Below, piece after piece: positions 14,279-20,368 of a stretch of DNA of 20,368 nt. Positions within the stretch are counted from its first letter, which is position 1, and every line of letters begins with the position of its first letter. This stretch comes from an uncultured Desulfobacteraceae bacterium. Lineage in GTDB: Bacteria; Desulfobacterota; Desulfobacteria; Desulfobacterales; UBA2174. Below the pieces are notes generated by a model, which did no database searches, was not told the DNA's origin, and worked only from the letters and a program-made list of their open reading frames with translations. A program made the translations under genes and the position numbers. The stretch spans positions 1 to 20,368 of the forward strand of contig CALJLV010000067.1 of NCBI GenBank assembly GCA_937982505.1. Reading direction: 5' to 3'.

Positions 14279-16153
14279 TTGCCCCGGAACTACCTGAAAA
14301 CCGCCGATCATGAATGGTACCGCCAACGGATCAACCTCGCCGTGGGCATCGTGCTGGCCGCTTTCCTGATCCTGCTGCTGCGCCTGTTCTACCTCCAGCT
14401 CATCGAGGGGCAGGAGTTTCGGCGCTTGTCCGAGAACAACTGCATCCGTTTGCAGAGCATCGACCCCCCCCGAGGGCTGATCTTCGATCGCCACGGACGG
14501 CTGCTGGTGGACAACCGGGCCTCTTTCGACCTGTCCATCAATCCGCGTGATGCCCGGCCATTGGATCAGACCCTGGGCCGGCTGGCGTGCTTCAGCGGTT
14601 TGGACCTGTCCCAGATCCAGTCCCAGATCACCCGTCACCGGCAGCAGGCGGCCTACCGGCCCATCCCTTTGCGCCGGGACATGAACCGGGATGCCCTGGC
14701 GGCCATCGAGGCCCGGCGCTACGATCTGCCCGGTGTGGTGGTGGAGGTCAGGGCCCGGCGCCACTACCTGTATGGGGAAAGCGCCGGCCATCTGCTGGGC
14801 TACCTGGGCGAGGTGGACGCCGATGAACTGGCCGGGGGAAAGTATCCTGGATACCGCAGCGGGGATTTCATCGGCAAGACGGGGGCTGAAAAGGCCTTCG
14901 AAACCTTGCTGCGTGGTGAACGCGGCGGGCGGCAGGTGGAAGTCGATGCCCGGGGGCAGGTGGTGCGGGTCCTCAGGACGGTGGATGCCGTTCCGGGGCG
15001 CAATCTGCGGCTGTCCATCGATCAGAGGCTGCAGGCGGTGGCCGAATCCGCCCTGGGAACGCATACCGGCGCCGTGGTGGCCCTGGATCCGAACACCGGA
15101 CAGGTGCTGGCCATGGTCAGCCAGCCGTCCTTCGATCCGAATCTGTTCGTCGGCGGGATCAGCCGCGCCGACTGGCAGGATCTGATCTCCAACCCCAAAA
15201 GGCCCATGGAGAACAAGGCCATTCAGGCCGAATATCCCCCCGCATCCCTCTACAAAGTGGTCACGGCCCTGGCCGGATTGCAGGAGGGGGTGGTGGATGC
15301 CCACACCCGGATCTCTTGCGCCGGACAGATGAGTTTCGGCAACCGGGTCTACCGCTGTTGGAAGAAAGGCGGGCACGGCCAGCTGAATATCCTCGAGGCC
15401 ATCAGCCAGTCCTGCGATGTCTTTTTCTATCAGACGGGGATCAAGCTGGGGGTCGATCGACTGGCGTGGTATGCGCGCGCCTGCGGCCTAGGCGCCTTGA
15501 CCGGCGTCGATCTGGACCACGAACAGGCCGGCCTGATTCCCACGGCCGCATGGAAACAGGGGCGTTTCGGGGTTCCCTGGCAGCGGGGAGAGACCCTGTC
15601 CATTGCCATCGGGCAGGGGTTCAACCTGGTCACTCCGCTTCAGATGGCCGTGCTCATGGCCGCCGTCGGCAATGGCGGCACGCTTTACCGGCCCCAGCTG
15701 CTGTATGGCGTCGACAGGGGTCAGGATGGCCCGGTGGAACCGGTACCGGCAGCGGTGACGGGGAAGATTCCGGTGGGCGAGCAGGTCCTGGCCATGGTTC
15801 AAGAAGGGCTGTTTCGCGTCGTTCAGTCCGAGCGGGGCACGGCCCGGCGAATCCGTCTGGACGATGTGGCCATCAGCGGCAAGACCGGTACCGCCCAGGT
15901 GTTCAGCCGCAAGGGGGACGCGGACCGCAATGCACCGGTGGCCGATCACCTCAAGGACCACGCCTGGTTTGGAGCCTACGCCCCGAGCCAGAATCCGCAG
16001 ATCGCCGTTGCGGTGGTCGTCGAACATGGGGAAAGCGGGTCGAGTGCGGCGGCGCCGGTGGCCAAGGCGGTGATCCAGGCCTACCTCAAGCCGGATGATC
16101 CCGTCGCCCCCGTGGAGATGGTCTCTGTCGACCCGGCGGAAAACGAGGAGTAA
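14279..16153 (+). CDS. mrdA: Penicillin-binding protein 2 (elongation-specific DD-transpeptidase)
   Basis: PBP2 crosslinks new lateral-wall peptidoglycan made by its partner RodA, encoded next. The 624-aa protein has a single N-terminal membrane helix (about 19-41), then RLFYLQLIEGQEFRRLS and the dimerisation-domain motif PPRGLIFDRHGRLL (63-76). The transpeptidase motifs are S323-L-Y-K326 (in YPPASLYKVV), S378-C-D380 in place of SxN, and K535-T-G537 (SGKTGTAQ). Length is typical. TTG 14279 is the only good start in this frame: a nearby ATG at 14268 is out of frame, and the chosen start gives the expected cytoplasmic lead (NYLKTADHEWYRQR). No clear ribosome binding site precedes it, so coupling to mreD, 56 bases upstream, is possible. 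Confidence 0.95.
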   Translation: MPRNYLKTADHEWYRQRINLAVGIVLAAFLILLLRLFYLQLIEGQEFRRLSENNCIRLQSIDPPRGLIFDRHGRLLVDNRASFDLSINPRDARPLDQTLGRLACFSGLDLSQIQSQITRHRQQAAYRPIPLRRDMNRDALAAIEARRYDLPGVVVEVRARRHYLYGESAGHLLGYLGEVDADELAGGKYPGYRSGDFIGKTGAEKAFETLLRGERGGRQVEVDARGQVVRVLRTVDAVPGRNLRLSIDQRLQAVAESALGTHTGAVVALDPNTGQVLAMVSQPSFDPNLFVGGISRADWQDLISNPKRPMENKAIQAEYPPASLYKVVTALAGLQEGVVDAHTRISCAGQMSFGNRVYRCWKKGGHGQLNILEAISQSCDVFFYQTGIKLGVDRLAWYARACGLGALTGVDLDHEQAGLIPTAAWKQGRFGVPWQRGETLSIAIGQGFNLVTPLQMAVLMAAVGNGGTLYRPQLLYGVDRGQDGPVEPVPAAVTGKIPVGEQVLAMVQEGLFRVVQSERGTARRIRLDDVAISGKTGTAQVFSRKGDADRNAPVADHLKDHAWFGAYAPSQNPQIAVAVVVEHGESGSSAAAPVAKAVIQAYLKPDDPVAPVEMVSVDPAENEE

Positions 16154-16190
16154 AATTGTCCTTCGGGCCCCGGCGCCCTGGAGCGTTGCC

Positions 16191-17297
16191 ATGATGTTCG
16201 ACCGCAGGCTGATTCAGAATTTCGACTGGGGACTGATGGCCGCCGTAACCCTTCTGGCCCTGGTGGGGGTATTGACCCTCTACAGTGCGGTGAATGCGGA
16301 TCCGGCCGCCCATCAGCGCAGTCTGCACACCAAACAGATGATCTGGTTCGCCATGGGCCTGGGGGCCATGGCCATGAGCTTGACGATCAGTTACAAAACG
16401 TTGGGCCGCTGGGCGCCGATCCTCTATGGACTGGTGGTGGCCATGCTGGTGGCGGTCCTGGTGGTGGGCAAATTCGCCGGCGGCTCCCAGCGCTGGCTGC
16501 TGATCGGGCCGATTTCCGTCCAGCCTTCGGAGCCGATCAAAATCTGCGTGGTGATCATGCTGGCGCGCCACTACGCCAAGGAGGTCACCACGCGGGGGTT
16601 CAGGCTGCGGGAGCTGGCCTGGCCCATGGCCATCACGGGGCTGCCCTTCGTCCTGATCGTGCGGCAGCCGGATCTGGGCACGGCGATGCTGCTGCTGCTG
16701 ATCGCCGTTTCGATGACCGTCTTCGTCAAGATCGAGCGCCGCACGGCCCTGAAGATCATCGCCTTTGGGACGGTGATGGCGCCCCTGGTCTGGTTTTTCC
16801 TCAAGGGATATCAGAAGCAGCGCATTCTGACCTTTCTGGATCCGGGACGCGATCCACTGGGGGCCGGCTACCACATCATCCAGAGCAAGATCGCCATCGG
16901 CAGCGGTATGCTCACCGGCAAGGGGTATCTCAAGGGGACTCAGAATGCCCTGAGCTTTCTGCCCGAGCAGCACACGGACTTCATTTTTTCGGTGCTGGCC
17001 GAAGAGTGGGGCTTTGCCGGCAGCGCCCTGCTCCTGATGCTGTTCTTGCTGCTGATTCTGTGGGGGCTGAAGGTGGCCGCGGACAGCCGTGATCCGTTCG
17101 GGATCATTCTGGCGGTGGGCGTCACCGCCATGATTTTCTGGCAGGTGGTGATCAACATCGGCATGGTGATGGGGCTGATGCCCGTGGTGGGCGTGCCGCT
17201 GCCGTTCGTCAGTTACGGCGGCTCTTCGGTCATGTCCATGATGGTCTGTGCGGGCCTGCTGATCAACGTGCGCATGCGTCGTTTTTTGGTCGAATAG
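16191..17297 (+). CDS. rodA: Peptidoglycan glycosyltransferase RodA (SEDS family)
   Basis: RodA polymerises lipid II into glycan strands in the inner membrane, in complex with PBP2. The 368-aa protein is polytopic, with about ten membrane helices. It carries the SEDS signatures GGSQRWLLIGPISVQPSE (97-114), RQPDLGTA (158-165), DPGRDPLGAGYHIIQSKIAIGSG (about 217-239, whose D221 is the likely catalytic aspartate), LPEQHTDFIFSVLAEEWGF (257-275) and GVPLPFVSYGGSS (334-346). ATG 16191 is supported by GGAG at 16180-16183, seven bases ahead; a longer frame opens at 16095 but overlaps the end of mrdA and lacks a site. It is the last gene of the rod cluster. Confidence 0.96.
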   Translation: MMFDRRLIQNFDWGLMAAVTLLALVGVLTLYSAVNADPAAHQRSLHTKQMIWFAMGLGAMAMSLTISYKTLGRWAPILYGLVVAMLVAVLVVGKFAGGSQRWLLIGPISVQPSEPIKICVVIMLARHYAKEVTTRGFRLRELAWPMAITGLPFVLIVRQPDLGTAMLLLLIAVSMTVFVKIERRTALKIIAFGTVMAPLVWFFLKGYQKQRILTFLDPGRDPLGAGYHIIQSKIAIGSGMLTGKGYLKGTQNALSFLPEQHTDFIFSVLAEEWGFAGSALLLMLFLLLILWGLKVAADSRDPFGIILAVGVTAMIFWQVVINIGMVMGLMPVVGVPLPFVSYGGSSVMSMMVCAGLLINVRMRRFLVE

Positions 17298-17357
17298 AGG
17301 CCCGGCGCGGCGCTGTTCGGGGCCTTCCGGAGGGGGGCAAGGGGCTGAAAAAACCTT

Positions 17358-17387
17358 TTGACAATGCGTTGGGTCGGATGTTATAGA
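17358..17387 (+). promoter_or_regulatory. Promoter of the ATP synthase operon
   Basis: A perfect TTGACA (17358-17363) is followed after 18 bp by TATAGA (17382-17387). It lies 95 bases ahead of the first atp gene, in the only sizeable gap after rodA. The leader between them holds a short hairpin (CAGGT at 17401-17405 with ACCTG at 17411-17415). Confidence 0.65.
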
Positions 17388-17481
17388 CCGCCGAGTTTAC
17401 CAGGTGGGGGACCTGCCTGGAGGCGTGCAGCAACTTCCCGAAAATCCATGTCATTCCCAAATTCGGCCACGGAGGAGCGCA

Positions 17482-17907
17482 ATGGTTAGCGTTGATGGAT
17501 CGGTTTTTATCCAGATCGTCAATTTCCTGTTTCTCATATGGGTGCTCAACATCGTGCTCTTTCGGCCGATCCGCAAGGCGCTGTCCCAGCGCAGGGAAAA
17601 GGTCGATGGCATGCAGCAGAACATCGAGAGCCTGGCCAAAGACGCCAAAGAGAAGGACGACGCTTTTTCCAAGGGGCTCCGGGAGGCCAGGGCGGCCGGT
17701 CTCAAGCAAAAGGAGGCCCTGATCGCCCAGGCGGCCGAGGAGGAAAAGCGGCTTATCGGCGAGATCAACGCCAAGGCCCAGGCGGAACTGGTGGCGGCCC
17801 GGGAAAAGATCTCCCGGGAAGCGGACGGCGTTCGGGTCAAGCTGGAAAAGGAGCTTGACGCCTTTGCCGAGGCCATTGGACAAAAGATACTGGGGAGGGC
17901 TGTTTGA
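17482..17907 (+). CDS. atpF': F1Fo ATP synthase subunit b' (peripheral stalk)
   Basis: This is one of two b-type subunits encoded here; b and b' together form the peripheral stalk that holds F1 against rotation. The 141-aa protein has one N-terminal membrane helix (about 8-27, FIQIVNFLFLIWVLNIVLF) and then a long charged helix to the end (QRREKVDGMQQNIESL, EEKRLIGEINAKAQAEL). The short cytoplasm-facing start and lack of a signal extension distinguish it from the following b subunit. GGAGGAG lies four bases before ATG 17482. Its stop shares one base with the next start (TGATG). Confidence 0.92.
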   Translation: MVSVDGSVFIQIVNFLFLIWVLNIVLFRPIRKALSQRREKVDGMQQNIESLAKDAKEKDDAFSKGLREARAAGLKQKEALIAQAAEEEKRLIGEINAKAQAELVAAREKISREADGVRVKLEKELDAFAEAIGQKILGRAV

Positions 17908-18518
17908 TGATGCGCGTTGCTGTGGGTTCGCAGGGGGGCAACAGGAACAGGAAATGGTTTCCAGTGCTGGTCATGCTCGCGATCTTGCTGAGCGCCGCGC
18001 CGCTGATGGCCGCCGGCGGTCACGGAGATGAGGGCGCCAAGGGATGGGTGGCCACCGACACCCAGCGCGTGCTGAACTTCGCCGTGCTGTTCGGCGGCCT
18101 TTTTTTCATTCTGCGCAAGCCGGTTTCCAGGGCCCTGAACGGCCGCATCAAGGGAATCCAGGACCAACTGGAGGATCTAGAGGCCCGCAAACAAGAGGCC
18201 GAGAAGCAGCTCGCCGAATACAACCAGAAGCTGGCCCAGCTGGAAAAAGAGGCCGAAAAGATCCTGGGCGAATACGTCCGCCAGGGGGAAGACGCCAAGG
18301 TGCGGATTATCGCCGAAGCCAAAACCGCGGCGGAAAAACTTGAAGAGCAGGCCAAGCGCCACATCGAACACGAGTTCAACGCCGCCCGTGAACGGCTGCA
18401 GACCGAAATCATCGAAAAGGCGCTGGTCAAGGCGGAATCCCGGCTCAAAGAGCGAATCACCTCCGAGGACCAGGATCGGCTCATCGACGAATACCTAGCG
18501 AAGGTGGTGGCATCGTGA
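17907..18518 (+). CDS. atpF: F1Fo ATP synthase subunit b (peripheral stalk)
   Basis: This 203-aa b subunit has an extra N-terminal hydrophobic stretch (about 17-35) ending AAPLMAAGG, like a cleavable signal peptide. The usual membrane anchor follows (about 55-69, VLNFAVLFGGLFFIL) and then a long charged helix (DQLEDLEARKQEAEKQLAEY, then AAREREL-like AARERLQTEIIEKALVKAE). A signal-like lead on b is, in my experience, common in deltaproteobacterial operons. GGGGAGGG (17892-17899) supports ATG 17907; ATG 17910 is an equal alternative, and a TTG at 17904 is less likely. The stop overlaps the atpH start by four bases. Confidence 0.92.
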   Translation: MMRVAVGSQGGNRNRKWFPVLVMLAILLSAAPLMAAGGHGDEGAKGWVATDTQRVLNFAVLFGGLFFILRKPVSRALNGRIKGIQDQLEDLEARKQEAEKQLAEYNQKLAQLEKEAEKILGEYVRQGEDAKVRIIAEAKTAAEKLEEQAKRHIEHEFNAARERLQTEIIEKALVKAESRLKERITSEDQDRLIDEYLAKVVAS

Positions 18519-19065
18519 AAAATCTGCGCATCGCGAGACGATATGCCAAGGCATTGCTGCTGATCGGCAAGGAGGACGGCAAGGCGGATGCCTACCGCGA
18601 AGAACTCGGCTCGGTGGCCCGGCTCATCAGCGAGAGCCGGGCGCTGGAACAGGCCCTGTGCAATCCGCTTTACGAGACCGAGGGGCGCCGCAGGGTGCTT
18701 GCCACCCTGGTGGAGCGGCTCGGGCTGTCCGTGTTGATGAAATCTTTCCTCATGCTTCTTTTCGACAAGGGGCGGATCGCCTTTGTGGGCGCCATCAGCC
18801 AGTACTACGACAAGCTGGCCGATGAGCTCAGGGGAGTGGCCCGTGCCACCCTGGTATCGGCCGTGGCCCTGCCGGACGAGACGGTCCAGAAGATTCGTGC
18901 AACCCTGTCCCAGCGGACGGGCAAGGATATCATCCTGGAGGTGAGCCAGGATCCGTCGCTGATCGGCGGCCTCGTGACCCGCATCGGCGACCTGGTACTG
19001 GACGGGAGCATCAGGACCCAGTTGCTCAACATGCGAGAAACCTTAAAAAGGGGTGAGAGTGCGTA

Positions 19066-19066
<1 letters not shown>
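18515..19066 (+). CDS. atpH: F1Fo ATP synthase subunit delta
   Basis: Delta links the tip of the alpha/beta head to the b stalk. The 183-aa product shows the N-terminal helical bundle (IARRYAKALLLIGKEDG) and the conserved C-terminal motif DPSLIGGLVTRIGDLVLDGS. It starts at GTG 18515 within GTGA, overlapping the atpF stop by four bases, with AAGGTGG just ahead. Its TAA shares a base with the atpA start (TAATG). Confidence 0.95.
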
Positions 19067-20317
<1,251 letters not shown>

Positions 20318-20368
20318 AGATCGGAAGAGCGTCGTGTAGGGAAAGAGTGTAGATCTAGGGGGTCGCCG
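20318..20368. other. Illumina adapter sequence left at the contig end (not genomic)
   Basis: The last 51 bases begin AGATCGGAAGAGCGTCGTGT and continue as the reverse complement of the TruSeq universal adapter, differing at only two positions (20357 and 20360). The true genomic end is at or just before 20317; the first one or two bases could match by chance. Confidence 0.97.

Noticed and set aside
17298..17325. AGGCCC/GGGCCT stem as the rodA terminator
   Set aside because: It has a long loop and no T-run, too weak to call.

Overview
The window reads as GC-rich (roughly 60% or more by eye) chromosomal DNA from a Gram-negative bacterium, most likely a deltaproteobacterium (Desulfobacterota). 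This rests on gene order and protein style: an mreB-mreC-mreD-mrdA-rodA cluster followed by an ATP synthase operon that opens with two b-type subunits (b' and b), then delta and alpha. The last 51 bases are Illumina adapter, not genome, so the window ends at a draft-assembly contig end that truncates atpA.

Layout. Bases 1-4728 are accessory, defence-like DNA. They hold the tail of a type I DNA methyltransferase (hsdM), a complete two-domain specificity subunit (hsdS), a degraded remnant of a helix-turn-helix antitoxin, and three repeats at exact 24-bp spacing upstream of a Fic-domain protein whose N-terminus looks like an AbiEi-type winged helix. A two-gene unit follows: a 73-aa protein overlapping an AbiEii-like nucleotidyltransferase, with its own promoter. 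Bases 4774-8932 are mixed: a membrane-anchored serine hydrolase, a REP-like repeat, a CsgG/TPR lipoprotein on the minus strand, a frameshifted IS66 transposase remnant, and a FemAB-like aminoacyltransferase on the minus strand. A self-contained tRNA-Pro(GGG) unit (promoter, gene, terminator) lies at 9011-9173.

From 9392 on, everything is on the plus strand and looks like core cell-envelope biology: LD-carboxypeptidase, a second serine hydrolase, then MreB, MreC, MreD, PBP2 and RodA, the elongasome that builds the lateral wall. The FemAB-like protein and LdcA also act, by family, on peptidoglycan or its precursors, so about 8 kb is themed on the cell wall. A sigma70-like promoter at 17358 starts the atp operon (atpF', atpF, atpH, atpA), whose genes overlap by 1-4 bases.

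The most interesting part is 2097-4728. An AbiEi-like domain fused to a Fic enzyme stands about 0.3 kb from an AbiEii-like nucleotidyltransferase that lacks its own AbiEi and instead carries a small overlapping partner. This suggests a rearranged AbiE-like or toxin-antitoxin module beside a type I restriction-modification locus. That functional link is inference.
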